From CBFGTJ01 sp965651815 (GTDB taxonomy: Bacteria; Actinomycetota; Acidimicrobiia; Acidimicrobiales; Microtrichaceae), in the NCBI GenBank assembly GCA_965651815.1, contig CBFGTJ010000014.1:1-31155 (forward strand): DNA of 31,155 nucleotides. Direction: 5' to 3'. Position 1 is the stretch's first letter, and every line of letters starts with the position of its first letter. This document shows, piece after piece, positions 1 to 6,807 of this stretch. Both the position numbers and the translations under genes were made by a program. A model generated the notes under the pieces. That model did no database searches and was not told where the DNA came from. It saw only the letters and a program-made list of their open reading frames with translations.

Positions 1-657
1 AGCGTTTGGGGGGCTGGCGCTGTGGTCAGCGACATCTCGATTGGCCGTGAAGCCGCATGCGCGATCGCAGACGGGCTGGCGTACTGCTGGGGGCGTTCGA
101 TCTTCGGCCAGCTCGGGGATAGCGACAACGATCCGACCACTAATCAGACCATCCCGCTCCCTGTCGAGACGTCCCCGGCGTCGGACCTCCCCTCCAGCCC
201 GCTCGTGAGCCACGTGGCGGTGGGAGCGACCTCCGCCTGTGCGGTGCACGACGGCGACCTCTACTGCTGGGGCACGAACGTCGCAGGTCAGCTCGGCGCG
301 GACCTGGCGACCGGCACCGAACCCGGCACCACCCTCGTGCGGCGTGCCACCGCCGTCGCCCGAGCCGGCGCGGGTGCCTCCGAGCTGCCGGTCGACGCCG
401 GCGTGGTCGCGCTCACCGCCGGTGGGCGACTGGGTGACTCGAGCGCGTGGTGCGCCCTCGCCGCCCCGCCGGGCGGGGCGCGCCGCGCCTACTGCTGGGG
501 TCACGGCGCCCACGGGCAGCTCGGCCTCGGCGACACCGGCGACGCCCGGGTGCCGCGCGCGGTGCTCGTGCACCCGTCATCACAGCTCCCCGCCGGCACC
601 GAGCTCGACTGGGTGGCTGCCGGCAGCGGGGTGACGCTCATGGGGGTGGGACCGTGA
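1..657 (+). CDS. RCC1-repeat (beta-propeller) protein, 5' end cut by window
   Basis: The reading frame is open from the first base, so the gene starts upstream of the window; the GTG at 22 is only an internal valine. At least three repeats are visible, each with the same core: YCWGRSIFGQLG, YCWGTNVAGQLG and YCWGHGAHGQLG. This is the bacterial RCC1-like pattern in which a Cys-Trp-Gly motif is followed by GQLG, and each repeat would form one blade of a beta-propeller. No membrane segment or anchor is visible, and the C-terminus ends shortly after the last repeat. The stop TGA overlaps the GTG start of the next gene (GTGA), so the two are probably translated together. Since the partner is a surface protein, secretion of this one is likely, but its signal peptide would lie outside the window. 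Binding partner unknown. Confidence 0.85.
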   Translation, partial: SVWGAGAVVSDISIGREAACAIADGLAYCWGRSIFGQLGDSDNDPTTNQTIPLPVETSPASDLPSSPLVSHVAVGATSACAVHDGDLYCWGTNVAGQLGADLATGTEPGTTLVRRATAVARAGAGASELPVDAGVVALTAGGRLGDSSAWCALAAPPGGARRAYCWGHGAHGQLGLGDTGDARVPRAVLVHPSSQLPAGTELDWVAAGSGVTLMGVGP

Positions 658-1424
658 GGCGCTGGGCACCCCCGACCGCGATCGTGGCGGCCCTGGCCAC
701 CTGGCTGCTGGGCTCGGGCACGGCCGCCGCCCAGGCCTGCCTCATCGAGCTGGACGGCAGCCCCGCCAGCGTCGCCTTCCACGACCTCGCCCCCGGGGAG
801 ACGCGGGAGTGGGCGGCCACCGTGCGCAACGTGGTGGACGAACCCGTCGAGGTCGTCCTCGACCTCGGAGGGACCGGCGGGCTGGCGCCGGCGCTCGAGG
901 TCGCCGTCGACGCCTGCGACGAGCCCTGGGACGGCCCCGTCGCCGGGCCGGCGACCTGCCCGGGCACCCGGGCACCCGTGTCGGCACCGGTCCGCGCCGA
1001 CGCGGGCGCGTCGGTCGACCTCGGCGAGCTGGTGCCCGGCGCGGCGTGGCACGGCCTGGTCCGGGCCACGTTCGACCCCGCCGCCGGCAACGAGCACCAG
1101 GGCGCGACGGGCACCGTCCGCGCGGTCTTCACGGCCGCGAGCGACTCGATCACCTGCAGCGTGCCCACCCCCGAGGACCCACCTCCCACGAACCCGGACG
1201 GTCCCGACCGCGCCCCGGAGGCGCCGGGCGGCCCCGCCGGACCGTCGGCTCCCGGGGACGGGGGCAGCGGCCCCCCGAGGCGGGGCGAGCCCGACCCGGG
1301 GCCGCGGCGTGACGGCCCGATGCCACGCACCGGCGGCGAGGTGGCCACGCTCCTCGCCCTCGGCATGGGGGTGACCGGCCTCGGTCTCGTGCTGCGGCGG
1401 CGGGCTGCGGACCGCCGCAGGTGA
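654..1424 (+). CDS. Secreted protein with C-terminal MPRTG sortase-type anchor
   Basis: A 256-residue protein starting at the GTG that overlaps the previous stop; a GGGGGTGGG stretch just upstream can serve as ribosome binding site. Residues 1-28 form a signal peptide (RRW, hydrophobic stretch, AAAQA cleavage region). Residues about 30-170 look like a beta-sandwich domain with a phrase of the type 'LAPGETREWAATVRNVVDEP', which resembles TasA/camelysin-like or other Ig-like surface modules; this match is tentative. Residues about 175-222 are a Pro/Gly/Asp-rich spacer suited to crossing the cell wall. Residues 223-227 read MPRTG, then come a hydrophobic helix (about 231-248) and an Arg-rich tail, the layout of an LPXTG anchor with Met in place of Leu. 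Sortase cleavage is inferred; no sortase gene is present here. Confidence 0.75.
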   Translation: MRRWAPPTAIVAALATWLLGSGTAAAQACLIELDGSPASVAFHDLAPGETREWAATVRNVVDEPVEVVLDLGGTGGLAPALEVAVDACDEPWDGPVAGPATCPGTRAPVSAPVRADAGASVDLGELVPGAAWHGLVRATFDPAAGNEHQGATGTVRAVFTAASDSITCSVPTPEDPPPTNPDGPDRAPEAPGGPAGPSAPGDGGSGPPRRGEPDPGPRRDGPMPRTGGEVATLLALGMGVTGLGLVLRRRAADRRR

Positions 1425-1492
1425 CCCCGCCGGCGGCAGCCCCAAGGAGGGAGCCCCCGGGGAGGGAGCGCGTGCCCCCTCCCCCGGCTCCC

Positions 1493-1498
1493 TACGCT
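1493..1498 (+). promoter_or_regulatory. Probable -10 element (TACGCT) of leaderless dinG
   Basis: TACGCT fits the actinobacterial TANNNT -10 consensus. It ends six bases before the GTG at 1505, so transcription would begin at or next to that codon. No good -35 hexamer is visible. Confidence 0.4.
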
Positions 1499-1504
1499 GT
1501 GCCG

Positions 1505-3550
1505 GTGACCGGAGCCAGGAACGTGGACGCGGTCGACCTGCTCGACGACGTGATCGCCGCCATCCCCGGCGGCGAGCAGCGGCCGTCCCAGCGGCAGATG
1601 ACCGAGGCCGTGCAGCGTGCCTTCCGCACCGGTCGCCACCTCGCGGTCCAGGGTCCCACCGGGGTCGGCAAGTCCCTCGCGTACCTCCTGCCGGCCATCG
1701 CGGCGGCCGGGGAAGGTCGCCGCACCGTGGTGGTCACCTCGTCGAAGGCCCTCCAGGACCAGCTCGCCGGGGTCGACCTCCCCTTCCTCGCCGAGGTGCT
1801 CGACGAGCCCTTCTCGTTCGCCGTGCTGAAGGGACGGTCCAACTACCTGTGCGAGGCGGCCGCGGAGGAGGTGCGCGTCCACCTCGACGGGCGCGGCCAG
1901 CAGCGCCTCGACCTCGGCGACGGCGCCCCCGGAGGGCTCCCGCTGGACGACCCACGCCTGCGCCGCGAGCTCACCCGCATCCTCGACTGGTCCGGCACGA
2001 CCGCCACCGGCGACCTCTCCGAGCTGCCCGAGACACCGCCCGGGCCGGTGCGCGGCGCGGTGTCGGTCGGACCCGGCGAGTGCGTCGGTGCGTCGCGCTG
2101 CGCGCACGCGGAGTCGTGCTGGGCCGAGCTCGCCCGCGCACGTGCCGAGGAGGCGGACATCGTCGTCGTCAACGCGCACCTCTACGGTGCCCACCTCGCG
2201 ACGGGTCGCACGCTGCTCCCACCGCACGACCTGCTCGTCATCGACGAGGCCCACGAGTTCGAGGACTGCATCGTCGGGGCGCTGGGCATCGAGCTCACCG
2301 AGGGCCGCCTCGTGCACCTGGCACGGGTCCACGACGGGTGCGTCGCCGACGAGCAGCTGGTCGGCGGCTCGCTGCGCGCCGCGGGCACGGGCCTCGACGC
2401 CGCGCTCGAGGGCCTGCTCGCGGCCGGCGACCGCTCGGCGCGCGCCGAGCCGGCACGCCGTGCCCCCGTCCGGGTCACCGAGGGCCTCCCCACCGACGTG
2501 CGCGGCGCCCTCGCCGCCGCGGTGAGCGCGGCGGAGCGCGCGCTCGACAGCCTCCGCCGCGCGGCGAAGGCGGCGGGTGACGGCCCCGGGCGGCACCGGG
2601 TGGACCGGGCGCTACGGGTCGCGGAGTCGGTGCTCACCGACGCCCAGACCCTCCTCGCCCCACACGGGCGGGGCACCGTCTGCTGGGTGGAGCCCACCCG
2701 CAGCGGGCGGTCCGCCCTGCGCCTCACCCGCATCGACGTCGCCGACACCCTGCGGTCGCTCGCGTGGGACGAGGAGGAGCTGACCGTGGTCTGCTGCTCC
2801 GCGACCCTCGACCCCGGCACCCCCGCCCGCCTCGGGCTGGACGCGGAGCACCTCGCGGTCGACTCGCCGTTCGACTTCGCCCGCAACGCGATGCTGCACG
2901 TGCCGCGCATGGTGCCGCCGTCGCACCGCGACTGGCCCGAGCAGGTCGCCGCGGTCGTCGAGCGGACGATCCGGGCCTGCGACGGGCGCACGCTCGCGCT
3001 CTTCACCTCGAACCGCATGCTGCGGGCCACCGTCGAGCGCTGCCGCGAGCTGCTGCCGGAGCACACGCTGCTCGCACAGGGCGACGCGCCGAACCCGGTC
3101 CTGCAGCGGCGCTTCCTCGAGGAGGAGCACACCTGCCTGTTCGCCACGGCGAGCTTCTGGACCGGGATCTCCAGCCCCGGCACGACCTGCTCCGCGGTCG
3201 TGCTGGACAAGATCCCGTTCCCGGTCCCGACCGATCCGATCATCGAGGCCCGGGGTGAGCTGGTGGGCTCGGAACGTGCCTTCGCGGAGGTGTCGGTCCC
3301 CGCCGCGGGCGTCCAGCTCGCGCAGGGGGTGGGGCGCCTCATCCGCACGACCTCGGACCGCGGGATCGTCGTCGTCTGCGACCCCCGGCTCGCGGAGGCC
3401 CGCTACCGGGAGCGGATCCTCGCCCTGCTCCCGCCGATGCGCCGGGAGCGCAACCCGCTCGCCGCGGACCGCTTCATCGCCTCACTCGGGCTCAGCCCGA
3501 GAACGCCCACTCCGACAGGTCCGGCCGCCTCAGCCGCCGCCGGTACTTGA
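1505..3550 (+). CDS. dinG: DinG-type ATP-dependent DNA helicase (XPD-like, Fe-S)
   Basis: A 681-residue superfamily 2 helicase. Motifs in order: Q-motif region SQRQM near residue 30, Walker A GPTGVGKS (50-57), four cysteines at 116, 193, 199 and 205, DEAH box (247-250), and C-terminal motif VI QGVGRLIRT. The cysteine positions closely match the 4Fe-4S ligands of E. coli DinG (120, 194, 199, 205), so an iron-sulfur cluster is well supported. DinG enzymes unwind DNA 5'-3', including R-loops and D-loops. Start choice: GTG 1505 puts about 28 residues before the Q motif, as in E. coli, and lies six bases after a TANNNT box. In-frame alternatives are GTG 1472 (behind GGAGGG) and GTG 1421 (GTGA overlap with the previous gene), but both only add a Pro/Arg-rich tail. 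The 3' end overlaps the convergent monooxygenase gene by 59 bp. Confidence 0.9.
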   Translation: MTGARNVDAVDLLDDVIAAIPGGEQRPSQRQMTEAVQRAFRTGRHLAVQGPTGVGKSLAYLLPAIAAAGEGRRTVVVTSSKALQDQLAGVDLPFLAEVLDEPFSFAVLKGRSNYLCEAAAEEVRVHLDGRGQQRLDLGDGAPGGLPLDDPRLRRELTRILDWSGTTATGDLSELPETPPGPVRGAVSVGPGECVGASRCAHAESCWAELARARAEEADIVVVNAHLYGAHLATGRTLLPPHDLLVIDEAHEFEDCIVGALGIELTEGRLVHLARVHDGCVADEQLVGGSLRAAGTGLDAALEGLLAAGDRSARAEPARRAPVRVTEGLPTDVRGALAAAVSAAERALDSLRRAAKAAGDGPGRHRVDRALRVAESVLTDAQTLLAPHGRGTVCWVEPTRSGRSALRLTRIDVADTLRSLAWDEEELTVVCCSATLDPGTPARLGLDAEHLAVDSPFDFARNAMLHVPRMVPPSHRDWPEQVAAVVERTIRACDGRTLALFTSNRMLRATVERCRELLPEHTLLAQGDAPNPVLQRRFLEEEHTCLFATASFWTGISSPGTTCSAVVLDKIPFPVPTDPIIEARGELVGSERAFAEVSVPAAGVQLAQGVGRLIRTTSDRGIVVVCDPRLAEARYRERILALLPPMRRERNPLAADRFIASLGLSPRTPTPTGPAASAAAGT

Positions 3551-4991
3551 CCGTGTAGTCCGGCCAGTTGTTGGTGATCCTGCCCGACTCGGTCTTGTAC
3601 CAGCTGTGGCAGTCCTCGGCCCACACGGTGCGCGCGGCCGCCTCGTCGATCTCCGCCCGGAACGCGGCCATCGCCTCGTCGGTGGGCTCGACCGCCCGCG
3701 CCCCCGAGTCCCGGAGCCGGTCCAGCAGCGACAGGACGTAGCCGACCTGCTGCTCGATCATGAACAGGATCGAGTTGTGGCCGAGGTTGGTGTTCGGCCC
3801 GTACAGCAGGAAGAAGTTCGGGAAGCGGGGCACGGCCAGCCCGAGGTGCGCGTAGGCGCCGTCCGCCCACAGCTCGTGCAGGTCGACGCCCCCACGGCCG
3901 TACACACGGATCGGGGACAGGAACTCCGTGGTGCGGAAGCCGGTGCCGAAGATGATCGTGTCGACGGGGTGCTCCTCACCGGTCGCGTCGACGATGCCCC
4001 GCGGCGTCACCTTCTCGACCCCGTCGGTGACGACGCGCACGTGCGGCTTCAGCAGCGTGGGGTACCAGTCGTTCGCGATGAGCAGGCGTCGGCAGCCGGG
4101 GCTGTAGTCCGGCACGATCGCCTCCCGGGGGAGCTGGTCCGAGGCGAGCCGCCCGATGCGCTTGGCGAACTGCTCCTGGACCATGCGCCCCATGCGGCTG
4201 TTGCGGCGCATGAGCGAGAACCGTGCCTCGAACCGCCAGTAGATCGACTCCCGGTAGGCGCGCTGGAGGAACGGCACCCGCGTGAGCAGCCATCGCTCCC
4301 ACGGCCGGAACGCGCGGTCGGGCTTGGGCACGACGTAGTTCACGCTCCGCTGGAACAGCGTCAGCTGGCGGGCCCACTTCGCGACCTGCGGCACGAACTG
4401 GATCGCGCTGGCACCGATCCCGACCACCGCGACGCGCTCGCCCCGCAGGTCGTGGTCGTGGTCCCAGCGCGCCGAGTGGAACGTCGTGCCGTCGAAGGAG
4501 TCCAGGCCCGGCAGGTCCGGGATGTACGGCACGTTGAGCTGCCCGAGCCCGCTGACCACGACGTCGAACTCGGACTCCTCGCCCGCCGCGGTGCGCAGCC
4601 GCCAGGTCGAGGTCGTGTCGTCCCAGCGGATGGACTCCACCGGGGTGCGGAGGCGGAGGTGCGGCTCGAGCCCGAACCGGGGCACGAGCGACTCGAAGTA
4701 CTCGAGGATCTCCGGCTGCTCCGGGAACTTGCGGGTCCAGTCGGTCTTCGGGGCGAACGACAGGCTGTAGAGGTGCGAGGGGACGTCGCACGCGGCCCCC
4801 GGATAGGTGTTGTCGCGCCAGGTGCCACCGACGCCGTCCGAACGCTCGAAGATCGTGAAGTCCTCGATGCCCTCCTGGAGGAGCCGGATGCCCATGCAGA
4901 GGCCCGCGGCCCCGGCGCCGAGGATCGCGACGCGCGGCCGGCGCGGGGCGACCCCGGACCCATCTGCGAGCTCCGTTCCGACGCGGACCAT
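3492..4991 (-). CDS. Flavin-dependent monooxygenase, Baeyer-Villiger type
   Basis: A 499-residue class B flavoprotein monooxygenase. It has an FAD-binding Rossmann motif GAGAAG (residues 25-30), the GGTWRDNTYPG region near 55-65, a BVMO-like fingerprint FDGTTFHSARWD (166-177, FxGxxxHxxxW followed by Asp), and a second, NADPH-binding motif GIGASA (191-196). Such enzymes use NADPH and O2 to insert oxygen next to a ketone or to oxygenate heteroatoms; the substrate cannot be read from sequence. The fingerprint ends WD rather than WP, which is common in the wider BVMO/FMO group, so sulfur or nitrogen oxidation is also possible. The ATG at 4991 is preferred over the longer frame because the added residues are low complexity and a G-rich stretch precedes the ATG. 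The gene is divergent from thioredoxin and convergent with dinG. Confidence 0.85.
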   Translation of the reverse strand: MVRVGTELADGSGVAPRRPRVAILGAGAAGLCMGIRLLQEGIEDFTIFERSDGVGGTWRDNTYPGAACDVPSHLYSLSFAPKTDWTRKFPEQPEILEYFESLVPRFGLEPHLRLRTPVESIRWDDTTSTWRLRTAAGEESEFDVVVSGLGQLNVPYIPDLPGLDSFDGTTFHSARWDHDHDLRGERVAVVGIGASAIQFVPQVAKWARQLTLFQRSVNYVVPKPDRAFRPWERWLLTRVPFLQRAYRESIYWRFEARFSLMRRNSRMGRMVQEQFAKRIGRLASDQLPREAIVPDYSPGCRRLLIANDWYPTLLKPHVRVVTDGVEKVTPRGIVDATGEEHPVDTIIFGTGFRTTEFLSPIRVYGRGGVDLHELWADGAYAHLGLAVPRFPNFFLLYGPNTNLGHNSILFMIEQQVGYVLSLLDRLRDSGARAVEPTDEAMAAFRAEIDEAAARTVWAEDCHSWYKTESGRITNNWPDYTVKYRRRLRRPDLSEWAFSG

Positions 4992-5026
4992 CGAACACCC
5001 CCTGTCCGCCGACGCGGGACGGCCCG

Positions 5027-5032
5027 AGGGTA
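5027..5032 (-). promoter_or_regulatory. Probable -10 element (TACCCT) of the monooxygenase gene
   Basis: On the minus strand TACCCT (TANNNT) lies 35 bases upstream of the ATG at 4991, giving a predicted leader of about 29 nt. No strong -35 is visible. A small inverted repeat CCGGG-ATTA-CCCGG at 5071-5084 lies further upstream, between the divergent genes. Confidence 0.35.
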
Positions 5033-5136
5033 CCGCAGGGCGGGCACGATGCGGCACGCCGCCGCACCCTCCGGGATTACCCGGACCCACGGGCGGGTTG
5101 TCGTGTCCACATCCCTCGTGTCAGGAGCACCACCGA

Positions 5137-5502
5137 ATGGCCACCATCGATCTCACCGCCGCCGACTTCCAGACGACCATCGAGTCGGACGGGATCGTGC
5201 TCGTCGACTTCTGGGCGGAGTGGTGCGGGCCGTGCCGCTCCTTCGCCCCCGTGTTCGAGGCGGCCTCGGAGGAGCACCCCGACAAGACCTTCGCGAAGGT
5301 GGACACCGAGGCCGAGCACGAGCTCGCCGGCGCCCTCAACATCCAGTCGATCCCGACCCTGATGGTCTTCCGCGACGGGATCCTGATGTTCGCCCAGCCC
5401 GGTGCGCTGCCGAAGGCGGTGCTCGACGACCTCATCTCCCAGGTCGAGGCGCTCGACATGGACCAGGTCCGCGCCGAGCTGGAGGGCGCCGCGACCGACT
5501 GA
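5137..5502 (+). CDS. trxA: Thioredoxin
   Basis: A 121-residue thioredoxin with the standard active site WCGPC (residues 29-33) after a DFWAEW strand, and the cis-proline segment SIPTLMVF. It is a cytoplasmic dithiol reductant for ribonucleotide reductase, peroxiredoxins and similar partners, and would be recharged by a thioredoxin reductase that is not in this window. The ATG at 5137 is preceded by AGGAG nine bases upstream; the longer frame upstream is non-coding intergenic sequence. Length is slightly above the usual 105-110 because of a short acidic C-terminal extension. The next gene begins 57 bases downstream, behind a hairpin and what looks like its own promoter, so the two may not form one operon. 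Confidence 0.95.
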   Translation: MATIDLTAADFQTTIESDGIVLVDFWAEWCGPCRSFAPVFEAASEEHPDKTFAKVDTEAEHELAGALNIQSIPTLMVFRDGILMFAQPGALPKAVLDDLISQVEALDMDQVRAELEGAATD

Positions 5503-5515
5503 CCCGGTCGGCGCG

Positions 5516-5535
5516 CGGACGGCTGCAACCGTCCG
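5516..5535. repeat. Perfect 7-bp inverted repeat around the C69 gene -35
   Basis: CGGACGG and CCGTCCG flank the six-base loop CTGCAA. The repeat lies 14 bases after the thioredoxin stop. The loop is the hexamer that falls 17 bp upstream of the TAGTGT -10 box, so a protein bound here would sit on the -35. It could also be a weak thioredoxin terminator, but no T-rich tail follows. Confidence 0.5.
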
Positions 5536-5551
5536 TACGAGGTCCTAGTGT
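5523..5551 (+). promoter_or_regulatory. Predicted promoter of the C69 peptidase gene
   Basis: A -35-like CTGCAA (5523-5528), a 17-bp spacer and a -10 TAGTGT (5546-5551, TANNNT). The predicted transcription start is at about 5558-5560, on the GTG at 5560, implying a leaderless message. The -35 is a weak match. Confidence 0.4.
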
Positions 5552-5559
5552 CGGTCGCA

Positions 5560-6807
5560 GTGTGCGACACGATCGTGACCCTCACCGACCAGGGGGTCCT
5601 GTTCGCGAAGAACAGCGACCGTGACCCCAACGAGTCGCAGCTCCTCGAGGCGGTGCCCGCGCGCACCCACCCCGAGGGCGCGTCCGTCCAGTGCACCTGG
5701 ATCTCGATCCCCCAGGTGCGCCACACCCACGCGGTGCTGCTGTCGCGGCCGTGGTGGATGTGGGGCGCCGAGATGGGCGCGAACGAGCACGGCGTCGTCA
5801 TCGGCAACGAGGCCGTGTTCACCCGCGCACCCGCCGAGCCCGAGGACGGGCTGCTGGGGATGGACCTGCTCCGGCTGGCCCTCGAGCGGGCGGACGACGC
5901 GGAGGCCGCCGTCGACGTCATCGTCGAGCTCCTCGAGCGCCACGGCCAGGGCGGCTCGTGCAGCCGGGCGAACCCGAGCTTCCGGTACGACAACAGCTTC
6001 ATCGTCGCCGACCCCGACGGCGCGTTCGTGCTCGAGACCGCCGGGCGGAAGTGGGCCACCGAGCGGGTGCGCGGCGCCGCGCGGACCATCTCCAACGGCC
6101 TGACGATCCCGGGCTTCGCGGAGGAGCACGCGGATCCGCTGCGCGGCCGGGTCGCGGCCTGCGACCGGCGGCGGGCGATCACCCGCGCCGGTGCCCGGGT
6201 CGCACGCACCCCGAAGGACCTCATGGAGGTCCTCCGCAGCCACGGACCGACGCACGACCCGCGGTACGGCTGGCTGAACGGGGGCATGGGCGCACCCTGC
6301 ATGCACGCCGGTGGCGGCCTGCTCACGAACAGCCAGACCACCGCCTCGTGGGTGGCGGACCTGCGGGAGCGCGGGGCCCAGCTCCACTGGGTCACCGCCA
6401 CCAGCGCCCCGTGCACCTCGCTGTTCAAGCCGGTGCGCATGGGCGAGGCGTTCGACCTCGGCCCCGACCCCACCGACCGCTACGACGCCGACACGCTGTG
6501 GTGGCGCCACGAGCGCCTCCACCGGGCGGTCATGGCCGATCCGGGTGCGCTCCTCCCCCGCTACTCCCACGCCCGGGACCGCGTGGAGGCGGGTTGGCTC
6601 GAGGACCCGCCCCCGGCGGCGGCGGCGTTCCGCGCCGCGGACGAGCTCGAGGCACGGTGGCTCGACGACGTGCTGGGTGCCGGCCTGCCCGACCGTCGCC
6701 CGACCCGCGTCCGCAGGTACTGGGCGGCCCGGAACCGGGAGGCAGGCATGCCGACGTCGGAGGGGTCGCGGTCCGCAGCGGCAGCGATGGCGGGGGCACG
6801 CCCGTGA
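5560..6807 (+). CDS. C69-family (secernin-like) peptidase
   Basis: About 415 residues, similar to the secernin branch of peptidase family C69. The N-terminus reads M-C-D-T, followed by a GVLFAKNSDRDPNE segment typical of the family; the C-terminal half contains SAPCTSLFKPV, another family landmark. C69 enzymes are N-terminal nucleophile hydrolases in which Cys becomes the first residue and attacks the amide; many are dipeptidases. Start choice matters: GTG 5560 gives Met-Cys, where simple Met removal exposes the nucleophile, and fits the leaderless promoter. GTG 5548 would add four residues (M-S-V-A) that would need processing. The stop overlaps the GTG of the amine oxidase gene (GTGA at 6804-6807), pointing to coupled translation. 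No signal peptide, so it is probably cytoplasmic. The substrate is unknown. Confidence 0.85.
   Translation: MCDTIVTLTDQGVLFAKNSDRDPNESQLLEAVPARTHPEGASVQCTWISIPQVRHTHAVLLSRPWWMWGAEMGANEHGVVIGNEAVFTRAPAEPEDGLLGMDLLRLALERADDAEAAVDVIVELLERHGQGGSCSRANPSFRYDNSFIVADPDGAFVLETAGRKWATERVRGAARTISNGLTIPGFAEEHADPLRGRVAACDRRRAITRAGARVARTPKDLMEVLRSHGPTHDPRYGWLNGGMGAPCMHAGGGLLTNSQTTASWVADLRERGAQLHWVTATSAPCTSLFKPVRMGEAFDLGPDPTDRYDADTLWWRHERLHRAVMADPGALLPRYSHARDRVEAGWLEDPPPAAAAFRAADELEARWLDDVLGAGLPDRRPTRVRRYWAARNREAGMPTSEGSRSAAAAMAGARP

Noticed and set aside
638..2596. Minus-strand frame opposite the anchor protein and dinG
   Set aside because: No recognisable motifs, low complexity; both opposing genes have clear families.
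5071..5084. CCGGG-ATTA-CCCGG between the monooxygenase and thioredoxin genes
   Set aside because: Only 5-bp arms and not aligned with a clear promoter; mentioned only as context.
3255..5136. Plus-strand frame running from dinG into the thioredoxin region
   Set aside because: Antisense to the flavin monooxygenase, which has intact FAD and NADPH motifs.
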